The position numbers were made by a program, and so were the translations under genes. This document shows, in pieces, positions 44,123-56,435 of a stretch of 64,000 nt of DNA (within the stretch, counting starts at the first letter, position 1; the number at the start of each line of letters is the position of its first letter). Source of the DNA: Heracleum sosnowskyi (taxonomy: Eukaryota > Streptophyta > Magnoliopsida > Apiales > Apiaceae); NCBI GenBank assembly GCA_030848705.1, contig CM061240.1, positions 122,810,998 through 122,874,997 of the forward strand. The letters are read 5' to 3'. The notes beneath the pieces are model-generated. The model was not told where the DNA came from. It ran no database searches and saw nothing but the letters and a program-made list of their open reading frames with translations.

Positions 44123-45924
44123 GTATAGAGAAAAAATATAATCGTTGATGAATGGCAGATTAAAACATATAAGGATTAACTTAAAGGGGATGGACTATGG
44201 ACATGCAGAACGTACATCACTGGTTATTTTGTCAAGCACATAATGATCACCCCTTCTCACTGCCTGATCGCCAGATAAGCTATGTTCTCCTTTGTTATTT
44301 TTATTATTTGCTGAATATACACATGAATATCTTAGATGCGTGACATACATGTATCAGCATGTCAACCTGGTGATAGCTTTCTGCGGGTCCTATGGAACAA
44401 AACAAAAAATCTCTGCCTAATAATAGGACTAATACAACATCTTTATGTATCAGTCTATTAGGCTATCAGCTACTAATCACGATGCTGCAGACTACTATGA
44501 AGCTATTGAAAAGAATAAATCAGATTTGTATGACTTGATGTTCTTTACTCTGTTCCGGAAAGAGAATATTCTAACTGGTTTAACTTCACCGACATTGACC
44601 AGAAATCAAAACATATCATGCCACTGATATTCTCAAGGTGTTCTTTGATTCAGTTTCCACTTTACACATGATGTTCTCATGGTGTTCTCTCATTCAGTTT
44701 TCTCTTTGCATGTCTTTTCGGAGAATTGAAGAGATCATTCTGCAACGGGAGTTGCAGTTGAAACTCATACTCAATTCATCAGCTTTGAAGGAAAAAAGAA
44801 CTCATTGTTGTCATAGTTTGATGTTCTTAGAAGAGAAAAGAGTGACAACAGGATCAAACACCTGGCATATATTACTCAAGAAAACAAAAAATTTAAGGAG
44901 ATTATAAGTTGTAATTACCATGTCCGAGACTCACTATACTTTTAGAACTGATTTGGTGGACAACAGTTGTGAAGTGCAGCCGCTATGTTGCTATGTTGCA
45001 GCTAGAAAGGAAAAAGTGCAAAAGAAAATAGAACGAGGAGCAGCGTGCAGGAAAAAGTGGAGTCCGTTAAAAGTACCAAGAAGCAAATAGCTAAAAGTGA
45101 GTACCTGCAGCTCCTTAAAAAAGAAGTGTAGACCTAGCAAACACATAAAGATGATACATGGAGCATAAAGAGGCTCATCAAAATGGATATAGAGAAGCGA
45201 GGAACAAGTGTTCAGTGGAAAAGATCGAACTGTAGTGATGCAGTATGTATGGGGATCAAGAAAAAAATATAATGGAACTTAATGGAGCTTATCTTGCTCC
45301 TGCTGCGTTTGAGAAGGTTTTCTTAAGATGTCTTCTACTCATACATATAATTACCCCCCTCATCAGGAGGTGATCATATTTGCCAGGATAAGAAGAAGAA
45401 TGGAGTGCATTCGTGCTTATGAGGATGAAAAATTAACCTACTTTGCATGCAAAATTATGAGGAAGCTTAAAGCAACAAAAAACAGGAGCCCAGAAAGCTC
45501 TGCCTGATCACGCAATTAAAGAGGCTAGCATTACGAAAAAGAGCATAAAAAGGTACAAAAGTAGCAATACTTCTTGCATGATTAAGAAGATTGCTACTGG
45601 TGGTGCAGAAAATAATGAGAAGTAATATCCGGGAGCTTTTTGAGGCAATAAGAGCAAATCACGTTCAACAAAACAATCAAGTAAACAAATTATGGAATTG
45701 GAAGAAATTCGAGGGGTTACAATCTACAAATGAAGGCTGCCAAAGAAAAACAAAAGAATCTTGTTATCTCGTTAAAGACAAAAATTGCGGAACGTAGACA
45801 CAGAAGCAGACAACGAGAGTCAATCAGCGAAGAGGTAACTAAACCTTGCATGGAAATATTCTGTTGTTGGTAATCTTTTACATTGGAAAAGAAGGAAAAC
45901 AAGAGGATCATAAAATCTGAAAGC

Positions 45925-46285
45925 TGCAAAATGCCTGACTTTGAAGAATAAACTGCTTTCATTGAGCAATTTCTGGGAAGTGAATCATATACCATCAGAA
46001 AGATCTTGAAATCTAGTTTTTTATGCAACAAACGGTTCGCGAAAATCAATTTTCTACATGAAGTTAAAGCTGTTTTAATGAGCAAGGGTCAAACTGTCCA
46101 GATTCGCAGAAGGCCTGAATTCATGGAATAAACTGCTCTCCTACAGAATTTTCTGGACAGCAAGTTATACACAGTTGGAATGATCTCGGACTCTAGTTTT
46201 TAATGCAAAAAACGGTTCGGAAAAATCAATTTTCTACAGAGAGTTAGAGCTGTTTTAGTGAGTAGTGGTCAAGCTGTCCAGGTTC
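45925..46285. repeat. Two diverged tandem units of about 180 bp
   Basis: Both units share GAATAAACTGCT, ATCTTGAAATCTAGTTTTT-like, ACGGTTCG, AAAATCAATTTTCTACA and GTCAAACTGTCCAG-like blocks in the same order (first about 45925-46105, second about 46112-46285). Confidence 0.8.
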
Positions 46286-47804
46286 TTGATCTTTCGTTAA
46301 TTGGCTACTTATTTCTGCACTACACACCTTATACCTTACCTGCTGTCCAGGAAGGATAATAGGTGATGTTTGCACTAGTCAACCATGCATTAGCTCTACT
46401 CAAAGAAGGACATGGCATCTAAAAATGGTGAAGAAGGTGACACGAAATGAAGGTGACAAACTTCGGAAACTATATCAATTAATTAGTTTGAGGGAATAAA
46501 AGGCATGCACCAAATGCATCTACTTGATAATGAAGTTAGCAACCAGAAAATGAAAACAATCAACTGCTTCCAATTATGAAGAAGAAAAGATGCAACAACG
46601 GGGAAGTCAAGAGTTGCAGCAGTAATGGTATCACAGTATTTTTCCAAGGATGATTGGGTCTCAGATGTGCACGAGCACAAAGTTCATCTAATATGTAGAT
46701 GGACAGGAAATAAAAGTTATATTACGGAAAGCAGTTAACCATGGTTCATTGGAATACGCTTGAACCAATATGAAGAAACAAATTTACTAAATAAAGGGTT
46801 CAAAATCGAAGTTGCCTATTGTGTCAACACAACAAAAGAAGAAAATTTCATTCCTGGTCACCTGAAGACAACAACTCTCTGCAGAAATTTGTTTTGAGTT
46901 GTCTGTTTTGGAGTGAAAAAGATCAAGATGCGGCAAATTAAAATATGTGAGAGGCTGAGCCGCTGAGCTGCAGAAAGAAGTTGGAAGAAAACCAAGAATT
47001 TGTTGCTGACACATAATTGTAGAGGATTGGAACAGTTGCTGATAATAAGATACAATATTGTGTGCATCTTCTTCAGAAAAGCAACTTAAATCAACTATAT
47101 GGGAACCACCAGTATCCAAGTGCAAGAGTGTTGGCCGATCAAATTTGAAAAATCACTAAGCAAATATTCACTTGGTTCAACAGTAAAAGTGAAGTTTCAA
47201 TACCAAGAGGCTATTGCTTTGCAAAGGCAAGAAGAGCCTATAATTGAAGACGAGGCTGCAGAAAACAAAGCCTGGTGCAACAACTTACATAATAAAGGTA
47301 CAGATTCGAGGAAAAGAACAGTTTAGAGAATATATGATCAAAGCATCAGCTTGGTTAAACCAGCAAACAAAAGAAAATTTGTGGCCAGAAAAGGAAAAGT
47401 AGAGCAACAATATAGCCAGAAAATTGAGTAGTTGCAGCGCCTTGAAAAGAGGCTACGGATTTCTCACAGAAACTGCAGAAAGGAAAAAAAAGCGACACCA
47501 TGAAAACATGGAAATACAAAAGAAGAAAATCTCTTCGCAAGAGAATGGTTGTTCAACTCACAGCCTTTTACTATGCAAAGTATGCATAGGAAAACACAAA
47601 GACATGCAATCCAGAAATTAAATGCAGCACCGAAGAATCAAAGCCATACAAGCTAGGCTTCACAAAGCTTCTAAGCAGCCCTACAAGCTTTTTTATTGGA
47701 GCTGTGTATCTTAAATCAAAATTTGCTCGGCAAAATCAAGTCTTTATGCAGATATATTATGGAAGAAAAATTAATCTGACCCAAACAAGTGTTCAACGAG
47801 AGTT

Positions 47805-48125
47805 ACTTGGGGGCAACGAATTAGTTGAAATCCTCAACATAAGTAACCCATCGTGCAACACTTGGGGGGAACAAAATGCTCTAATCCTATACTTGTGACC
47901 TATCGATAATCAACTTGGGGCAAATATTTGACCAAGCCTCAACTTATGATTTATCGACACTCACAAAACTCGTGACCTATCGGCAATCAATTGGGGGCAA
48001 ATAACAATCCAAGTCCCAACTTATGATTTGCTGACACTCACTTGGGGACAAGAGAATCTTCGGTCCTATTAGTGATGTACCACTTCAAAATTGAAGTAAT
48101 AAATCACTTGGGGGCAGAGGATATA
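47805..48125 (+). repeat. Cluster of CTTGGGGGCA words
   Basis: At least six variants of ACTTGGGGGCA or AATTGGGGGCA (near 47807, 47860, 47910, 47990, 48040, 48100), each resembling a polypurine tract and separated by about 40-80 bp. Confidence 0.8.
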
Positions 48126-48774
48126 CCGGGCCGGATATATGCTTCAGTGCGAAGCTATGATGGTCCACCCGCCAACTTACAAAGTTGGGAGATGAGAAAG
48201 TGGTGATCTACAGTTTTTTAGATTTAACATTTTATAGATCACAGAATATATCTCATCGCTGCACAATCTGAACCAAAGGTACTTAAATGAACCTTTGAGG
48301 ATTGGAAGCAGAAGCTGGACCGAAAAACTGCGTTTAATGCTATGATGGTTCATATACCGGGGACTTTGTACCGGAAAATGAGAAATTGGTAAGTAGAGTC
48401 TTTTGACAACTTTGTGGCTTACGAACGACATCTCATCAATATGCAAGCAAAGTCAAGAAAGATTTTTTTTGAATCAAATTACTTGACGCTTGGAAACATC
48501 TACTATGCGAGCGAAATCAAACAAGATTTGGACCTGAATCGAATTGCTTGATGCGTAGAAAACACATAGACAAAAACAAAGTGTCATGTGCACATATTTA
48601 ACATTGTGGAAGATTGAAAATATAGGCTATCTCTAAAGCTATATCATCATTCTTCTTTAAAGGCACAAAAACATCGATGAATAATCACAAACTAAGAGGT
48701 TTGATCGGAAGACGACGACACTGAATTAAGAAAGTGTTCACCGAAAGAAAAACCTCCGATAAACACTGGGGACT

Positions 48775-49207
48775 TGTTGATACATAATATGAATCTGGTC
48801 TTTTAGTGGATATACATAAAGGATAGAAGAGGCCCAACGGGTCATTAATCCTACCTCGCAAGAAACCCAATATAATTGGGAACATAATAAACGAGGAAAC
48901 TTAACATATATAGGTGACTTGCTCCTAAAGAATATGAGTATAGGCCTAAACTGGATCTGATACTGAAAAGAAAAGAACTACGTGGGCTTGATTCCTTATA
49001 AAAGGATACGTAGGCACCTTGAGAAGGGGATCCGAAATTCTACCATCTATGAATTAATTCTCTCAAGCTCAGCCCCAAATCACATAAACCCTAATTCTTC
49101 CCCAAAATTGCCATGGATATCAAATCCCTAATTTTAGAGCTCTATACGAATACCCGATTATAAATTTAATCTTGAAGCTTAGTCCATGACGAAAATTTGC
49201 TTCAACA
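48775..49207 (+). repeat. 3' LTR of the LARD-like element
   Basis: 433 bp, TGTTGATACA...GCTTCAACA, followed by TSD GGTAT. Its last 147 bp have no partner in the 5' LTR. Confidence 0.85.
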
Positions 49208-49212
49208 GGTAT

Positions 49213-49789
49213 TAGAGGGGTAATACGCATTCTCCGAAGGTGTAATTCGTATTACGCATTTGGAGCTTAGGTAGCAAGTTGATTTCCTTTCGTTTTTCAT
49301 AATTAGAGCTGACAATACACATATTCTTCCTGGGTGATTGCTATTACGCATTGTAGATATGGGTATCAAGTTGACTTTATTCAACAATGAATTTCAGCAA
49401 TCTTCTAATACACTTTTGTTTCTTGGGTAATCTTACATTAGAATCGACTATGATGTGCATTATGAGATTATGATAGCTCGCAGGGTAAAATTTCTGGTTG
49501 AATTGGTTAAATTTTGTCTAGAGATCAAGCAAATTGTGATTGGATAATGTTTGTGTGTTGTGTGCGTAATGTGAAATGCTTACGCTGTGTCTAATGTTAG
49601 TGTATTAGTTTAGATGGGTTATAACTGGGTCAGGTAATATCTATTACGCATTTGGGGTTAGCTTATTAGGAGGGTATTATTGGCCATCTAACTTAGAATG
49701 TGTTAATTTGGTAATACATGTGATAAATGTCGGTATAAATGTCATTCTTTCGACCCAATGAGTAACTAAAAAACTCCCCAAACTCCACC
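49213..49789 (-). repeat. SIRE-like internal sequence with TTACGCATT words, right part
   Basis: Continues 43420-43814. TTACGCATT or TACGCATT occur near 49224, 49253, 49347 and 49650. No gene seen. Confidence 0.55.
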
Positions 49790-49844
49790 TAAATTAAATT
49801 CGACAAAAAATTTCTTGTCGAATTTAGCCGTTTTCCTTGTAGTG
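49790..49844 (-). mobile_element. Possible CACTA transposon terminus
   Basis: On the minus strand the sequence starts CACTACAAGGAAAACGGC, the common CACTA end, with AAATTCGAC / GTCGAATTT subterminal inverted repeats. The partner end was not found. Confidence 0.45.
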
Positions 49845-50079
49845 TGGATATAAACACAAGGCCACTAAGTATAATGGTATGGTGCATCGAAAGTAAATCA
49901 AACCGAACTCAATTAAGCCAAAGTATATGTTAGGTCCTTATTGTTAGATTAAGCACACTATAATCATAACTCCTATCAAATGAGTCTTTTACACCCTTTG
50001 TCTTTTATTCATGTTAACAAAAGTTTTTGCATCCTCGTTGGCTTTCACTGCCACATCGTGGTGTTGTTCAGTATTGACG

Positions 50080-50230
50080 TTTTTGTCTTGGTCTTCCATA
50101 TAGATTTGGATCCAATTTTTAAACCTGAATGAGTTTGGATTTGGATTTGGATTTGGATATTAGGTATTCCGATCCAAACCCGACTCGAAATCCAAAACCG
50201 GATCCAAACCTGAAACCCGAAAAACAAATC
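50080..50230. repeat. GGATTTGGAT / CCGATCCAAA word cluster, left
   Basis: Imperfect repeats of GGATTTGGATTTGGAT followed by CCCGA and GGATCCAAACC forms. A similar cluster is at 51340-51485, so the Helitron at 50383-51017 may have inserted into or near a repeat of this kind. Confidence 0.55.
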
Positions 50231-50382
50231 TAATTATATATATTATATATTATATTATATATAAATTAATATTATTTTTTCAATTTTAATTTATACTTTT
50301 GTAATATTATTTACTATACCCATAACACGTACATATCCAGTACTCGAGCCAATTGTCTAATACCTAATTACATTACATTAAA

Positions 50383-51017
50383 TCCTTTATATATAATAAG
50401 CGTAAGAGAGATCTTATCCAAAATTTTGGTCATGTACCGCCAAATCAATAAGGATCGTTGATCTTAAAATAGATGAATGAGTACCGTTAGATCTAATATT
50501 AAAAAGATTTATTTGAATAATATAAACCAAATATGAGTAGGTTTTCTATGTTGACTAGAATTCTCAATGTAAAAATTCGTAGCTTCAAATTCTAAGTTGA
50601 GTAGGTTTATTTGATTATTCGTCTATACTTTAATTCTAAGTTAAGTTTGGTTTTATTTATTTTAGTTCTATTCCTAAGTTGAATAGAACTAATGTAAAAA
50701 TTTGTTATTTTATTATTTTTTCAGTTCGTTGAATAGAACTAATGTAAAAATTCGTTATTTAATTATTTTTTCAGTTTCAGGGTAGTTTTAGTTGGAAAAG
50801 AATTTGTTAAACTATCACTAAATTAAAGATCATTTTATGAGTTTTATGTGGGCAATAATTCCTTTTTAAAACCTGATTTTTAGAACTCAAGATACAACAA
50901 AAATAGTATATTAAGCGTATAAAACGTAATAAATAAAATCTAAAAATTAATAACATAAAATTGATATAATTATAAATATTAAAAAATAAGTTGTGCATCG
51001 CACCGGATATAATCTAG
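50383..51017 (+). mobile_element. Short non-autonomous Helitron
   Basis: 635 bp; 5' end TCCTTTATATATAATAAG after A, 3' end GTGCATCGCACCGGATATAATCTAG before T. TC start, GTGC/GCAC palindrome and CTAG end fit a Helitron inserted between A and T. No coding region; some duplicated phrases (GAATAGAACTAATGTAAAAATT). Confidence 0.7.
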
Positions 51018-51339
51018 TAAAATTAACACTCATAGAGTCATATCAATTAGTCTCGTACCTCCGGGGGTTGAACACTTTTGCAGTTCGATAGTAATTTGCC
51101 GCATGCTTGGTTCTCCATAACATTTAATGAATTTTTAAATTTCTATTCTAGTACCTCGTGTTTGTTTTAATTTGTGGATTAAGACTCTAAAGTCGAAACT
51201 TTAATTGTATTTCATAATAATTTATAAAAAAATTGTTTGTACCCTAAAGTACTTTTTATTTAAAAGTAAAGTTCCATGAATTTTCGGTTCAAAGGAAAAG
51301 TTGGTACGAAGTTATTTTTGTTTATTTGTAATTTCAAAT

Positions 51340-51485
51340 TTTGCATTTGGATAAACCCAAACCCGATCTTAAACCCGATGGATTGGATTTGGATTTCGAT
51401 TTTTAAAATCCAATTGGATTTGGATTTAAAAAAATATTTGAATTTAGATTTGGATATCTCAGAAATTCATCCCGATCCAACTCGT
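51340..51485. repeat. GGATTTGGAT / CCGATCCAA word cluster, right
   Basis: Counterpart of 50080-50230 with AACCCGATC, TTGGATTTGGATT and CCCGATCCAAC words. Confidence 0.5.
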
Positions 51486-51537
51486 TGTCAGGCTCCTTCA
51501 GTTTTCTGGTATAGGTGAACTAATTTTGTGCAGAAAT

Positions 51538-54073
51538 GGTACATCACATAAGTGTGTGAAAAACTGGTACAGGGCTCCACATGAGGTGGCGACCCCTGCC
51601 AAAATTCGTTAGTTGAGGTGGCGACCCCTTTTTTATCTTTTTTTTTTGTTTTTAAAAATTTGTTGGTCATTTCTAAACAATAACTAAAATATTTCATTAA
51701 TAATCATTTTGAAATTTCGAAAAAGCAAATAATTTTTCTTTTATTTTTTTGTTCCCTACTATTTGACAAGACTAAACTCTAATTTGTTAATAATTATAAT
51801 TTATTAATTAGGTGAAAATATAAAGAGTTATTTTTATAAATTAAATAATAATAAAATTTAATTTCTAATATTTTTAATTTGAGACTAAATTATTTATAAG
51901 TAAAAATATTAATTAAATATACACGTGTCAAAATAAGGAAAAAAATCAAGATGTCAATATGTGGTCTAAAAGTTTTAAAAATTTTATTAACGTGGAAGTA
52001 ATTAAATTGTAGTTACTTTTTTTTTAATTTTAAAAAAAATATAAGTTATGTATAAAAAATAAAATTATAAATATTAAGTATAAATAATTAGAAAATTAAG
52101 TTATATGTAAAACTTTGTAATTAGAAAATTACAAATAATAAGTATAAATAATTATAAGAGGCTATATTCTTTACTATTTGGAAATAATAAATTCTTAGTT
52201 GTTAATAATTATAATTAAAATATAGCCTCTTATAATTATTTATACTTATTATTTGTAATTTTCTAATTACAAATTTTTACATATAACTTAATTTTCTAAT
52301 TATTTATACTTAATATTTATAATTTTATTTTTTATACAAAACTTATATTTTTTTTTTAAATTCAAAAAAAGTAACTACAATTTAATTACTTCCACGTTAA
52401 TAAAAATTTTAAAACTTTTATACCACATATTGACATATTGATTTTTTTCCTTATTTTGACACGTGTATATTTAATTAATATTTTTACTTATAAATAATTT
52501 AGTCTCAAATTAAAAATATTAGAAATTAAATTTTATTATTATTTAATTTATAAAAATAATGAGAATGCACACCTAGAGGGGGTGAATAGGGGTGAATAGG
52601 TGTTATAGCCAACTATATCCCATTTTAAAGTTTTACCAAATAATTAACTGCCAACTTGTCAGCTAGTTAAGATGAACAGAATGCAGTCTGATAGCTAGCT
52701 AAGATAAACAATGCAATGCAGAATTGAAATAGCAGTAAGTAAAAACACCAAGAATTTTAGCCAGGTTCGACCCTTAATACTAATGGTCTACGTCCTGGTC
52801 CCCTACCAAAGCTGGTAAGAGAATATATTATTAATCACTATAAAAACCGATTACAAGATTAATAAATATATCTCCCTTCTTCCCTGTCACTGGTAGCAGC
52901 TAGCTGACACCCTTGTTTCCTGAATTAAATGATCTCTAAGTACTATACTACCCAAGTATAAACTTCTCTATCAAACTAATTCCCGAACCCTTGTGTCCTA
53001 GCTTGCACTTCAGCAACAAACCTTACAATCTGAACAATACAAAGAATTAAGAGTAATACAACTCAAACTAGAAACTCTAAATAAAGATATAAACATATAT
53101 ATATGAAAGTAGAGCTCAAGTAAAAATATTTTGCAAAGTAGCACAGAGTTGTTCTTGTAATCTGATAGTGTTCTTCCTTGTCAGTTGAATGATAACATAT
53201 ACAAGTATTTATATAAAAAACAATTAACGTTCGAATTAACCAATCAAACACCAACGGTCTTGAAATCTTTTCTCACGTTTTGTTTGTTTGATAAATTCGT
53301 TCATCAACGTTCACATAACGTACGCATACTGAAGTTTAGGAGAAAAATCGTTTAGAACATAAAACATTCAGTATATAAATCAAAACTGAATTTAGAGAGT
53401 TTGTATAGGATAAAACGTTTGAAAGAAACAAACTCCTGAAAGATAGGAAAACTGTTTTGAAAAAGTATTTGTGAAAAACTGAGCTCTAAAATTATATATA
53501 TTACGTTTATATAATTTATAGAGTCCTTACATATCGTGTCGTACAAAATCTCCATGAAATTAGGACTTCTGTTTGACTTTGACAGTTTCTGGCGGAACAG
53601 TCTTAGCTGGCTGAATTGTACTGTTACTTCAAAGTTAGCTTGCTGAGATACTGTGTTCCTGCAATGTTAGCCGGCTAATAACAAGTAATATAAAGCCTGC
53701 AGATAAACTTTTAGTCCAAAATAAATACACATAATACTAACAACTAGCTAGGATTAATATCATCAAAATCAAGAGACTATCAAATAACTCTTTATATTTT
53801 CACCTAATCAATAAATTATAATTATTAACAAATTCGAGTTTAGTCTTGTCAAATAGTAGGGAACAAAAAAATAAAAGAAAAATTATTTGCTTTTTCGAAA
53901 TTTTAAAATGATTATTAATGAACTATTTAAGTTGTTGTTTAGAAATGGCCAACCAATTTTTACTAACCACATGAAGCAAAGCTAAAAAACAAAAGGGATC
54001 GCCATCTCGACTGGCTAATTTTGGCAGGGCGCCCATCCTGTACCATTTTTGTACACTTGTCCGTGGATGTACC
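51538..54073. mobile_element. Foldback element with long inverted arms, split by a solo LTR
   Basis: Left arm 51538-52170 and right arm 52215-52554 plus 53783-54073 are reverse complements over almost their whole length (for example GAAAAAGCAAATAATTTTTC and CACGTGTATATTTAATTAAT). Outer ends are GGTACATCAC and (reverse) GGTACATCCAC. Without the LTR it is about 1.3 kb with a loop of only about 45 bp. No transposase. It could be a Foldback or Mutator-type MITE. Confidence 0.75.
52560..53782 (-). repeat. Solo LTR of the same SIRE-like family as 42180
   Basis: 1223 bp, TGAGAATGCACACCTAGAGG...GACTATCA, flanked by AATAA on both sides (52555-52559, 53783-53787). No interior is attached, so it is probably left by recombination between two LTRs. 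It lies exactly within the right arm of the foldback element. Confidence 0.85.
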
Positions 54074-54249
54074 CTTACTTTCTCCATTTTTCAGCGTAAT
54101 TGTTCACTTTTTTGTCGCTACTGCAACCTTCACCTGCCCTGGAACACCAACTACTGTAAAGAACAATAAGAAGTAAATCATAAAAGCCTAAAAAGAAAAA
54201 ATGGAATATCTAGCGTAACTTGTATATACACAATGTGAAACTCAAAGCA

Positions 54250-54547
54250 CTAGCTAGGTTTTATTGACCAATCACCTTGCTCAATCTCTCTGACTGGAAC
54301 CTGATTGGCACATAGTCGATTAACGTTCCCCACATATCCAAACATGTCATGTAGCAAATATTTATCCCTTCCATTTTCCATTTGTCCAAGGAGGAAACTT
54401 TGAGCAAAGTTCCGCACAATATTATCCCTTCCAGTCCCAAAACCAGTCACAAGAATGTGAACATCCATATTAGGCGACTCTTGTGCATCAACTGACGTTA
54501 TCAAATTTACCCCCATAGTTCAGTGATAAGATCTTTTCATTTATACC
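54250..54547 (-). pseudogene. NTF2-domain fragment of a G3BP-like RNA-binding protein
   Basis: Minus strand. After the acceptor TTTACAG (exon start 54547) comes GINEKILSLNYGGKFD; after a frameshift comes SVDAQESPNMDVHILVTGFGTGRDNIVRNFAQSFLLGQMENGRDKYLLHDMFGYV (up to about 54310). This is the second half of the NTF2-like domain of plant G3BP proteins (stress-granule RNA-binding proteins with NTF2 and RRM domains). The frameshift and the missing N-terminal half and RRM indicate a pseudogene or captured exon. No other G3BP exons were seen nearby. Confidence 0.7.
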
Positions 54548-54559
54548 CTGTAAATTGAC

Positions 54560-56100
54560 ATGGTAGAAATTTTCAATATTATTCTCTTTCTCCTTTTTTT
54601 TACTCCATTAAGCATGTTTAATTTATGCACTTGATCAATACAGCACGACGATCTGTAGAAAGAATAATTATTTTATAATAAGTAATGATAGGAAGATATA
54701 ACTTGTGTGGATATCCCAAAACATCTACCACAATACTTTTCAAGCAAATAACGAAGAATATTTCAGAACTGTTACACTGTACACCTATGCTGATTCCTTA
54801 AAGAAACACACTTTTCAGACATGCACGAGTGTATTATGAATTATGAAGACTCAAAACTAAAGAAATAAACAATTCAATGCAAGTTCTACAAAATAACCAA
54901 GAAAGGACAAAGATTTCCAGTACAATTAATTAAAATTTTCTGGAATAGCAAGAGAATCACAATCAAGCTGGGTACTCAATTTAATTTAATCAAATTAAAG
55001 TACATCAACATATGCAAAGCAGATGAGGTCACAAGTATGTATATGTATCAGAAAGATTAAAATTAATAAAAACAGTAACAAGAACAATAAGATAACTAAT
55101 AATAGCACCCGTTGCATACTTGCGCCTCTAGTTCCTAGATTAACAGTTAAAGTGTTTCACTATAACACTCGGAAACAACCAAACTTAAAAAACATACACT
55201 AAGGGGGCCTAAACAATGTGTAATACAGTAATATATAGATCTTGTAATCCCCTTATGCGCTTAACCATCTAGTACTTTACTCCTTCACATCTCTAGTCTC
55301 TTACTCTTCTACTCCAACTAGAGACATGAGAGATCCAACTATAGAACCCAACACTCAAAAACAGTAACAAGGATAATAAATGCTTCACCACGTAATCATT
55401 AAAATTTTAAAAAATTTAACAGTAACAAGGATAAGAAAATTAATAGATTATTGTTATGTAAATGGCATATGTTGCATACTTCCTAATTGCATTAGAAATT
55501 TCTAAACAAATGGTTAAATTTTTTTAGTAAAGCACTTGGTGTTGGGTATAATTCACTAAACTACACAGCAACAATAGTGCAGTGATATATATTTATATTA
55601 ACAAGAACAGACAAATATACCAAGTAATAAAACAAACATGAAGGTCGAAACAAGAAAATAATCAGAGACGGTAAATAACAAGACAAGAAAGAATTACTTA
55701 TCTCTCTGTAGCTTTTAACAAGTACTGATAGATAAGATAAAGAACACTGATAGAAAAGATAAAGAACAGCTGAGTCGCCAAGCCTTAGAGAAGTCTTGAA
55801 TGTTCTTGAAGAGATTATTGCCCCACTTACGCTGTGTTGGGTTGCAGAAATATCACTTCCAGGATAAAACATCTCAGATCAATCCACTCACAGTAATGTT
55901 AATGATCAACAACGACCTGCACCTCAGTTCGCCCAAAAACTATGTGTATATTCTATATGTATGTATTCAAAGAAAGAGAATATGATGCTAGGGTTTTGTG
56001 TATCTTAGTACAATATCCTCCCCTCCGTGTCAAATGTTTTAATTTTGTATTTATAAAATACAACACAAAACGTAACAGACCAAAAGAAAATTGTAACTGA
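54560..56100. other. Sequence without a supported gene
   Basis: AT-rich, no recognisable domain. The 103-codon ORF at 55561-55872 is hydrophobic low-complexity sequence and not convincing. Confidence 0.5.
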
Positions 56101-56144
56101 AGATATGACTTTTAATACTAAATATTCTGATTTAATTATCATTA

Positions 56145-56390
56145 ATAGATGTCATCAGTATTTAATATCAGTTACAACTCAGTCAGAACTTACTGGTCCA
56201 TCAGGATTTGATCGTCATCAGTACTTACTCAAGTCAAGCCATCAGGACTTACTGTCCGTCAGGAGTGGCATCAGTACTGGACCGACCATCAGGATTTCAC
56301 CATCAGTAATGGACCGACCATCAGGATTTCACTCTAAGTACTGATCCATCAGGAGTTAATCCAAGAACTGGTCCATCAGGATTTAATATA
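56145..56390. repeat. CATCAGGA / CATCAGTA word array
   Basis: About a dozen CATCAG words, alternating CATCAGTA(C/T)T and CATCAGGA(T/C)TT, with GGACCGACCATCAGGATTTCA(C) twice. Similar words occur in the relic LTR at 19040-19165, so this may be an LTR remnant. Confidence 0.65.
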
Positions 56391-56435
56391 AATCCTGACC
56401 TAGTTCGTTGAGCTGTTACAAATAAATAATGATAC

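Larger units (their letters stand above)
44123..48774 (+). other. Non-coding interior of the LARD-like element
   Basis: No open frame above about 120 codons and no domain recognised in any frame. It contains a tandem duplication of about 180 bp (45925-46285) and an array of polypurine-like words (47810-48120), and ends with ACACTGGGGACT before the 3' LTR. Confidence 0.7.
43815..49207 (+). mobile_element. Non-coding LTR element (LARD-like) of the Tat type
   Basis: 5,393 bp, flanked by GGTAT (43810-43814 and 49208-49212). LTR start TGTTGATACATAATATG at 43815 and 48775. The PBS TTTGGCGCCGTCTGTGGGAA at 44101 is of the Tat/Athila type. The 4.67-kb interior has no ORF with a recognisable domain, so the element must use proteins of others. 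By eye three differences in the 286 shared LTR bases (about 1%). The 5' LTR is 147 bp shorter than the 3' LTR. Confidence 0.85.

Noticed and set aside
44445..44907. Small ORFs in the LARD interior
   Set aside because: No domain, no conservation to any recognised retrotransposon protein.
55561..55872. 103-codon ORF with hydrophobic stretches
   Set aside because: Low complexity, poor codon use and no domain; probably chance.
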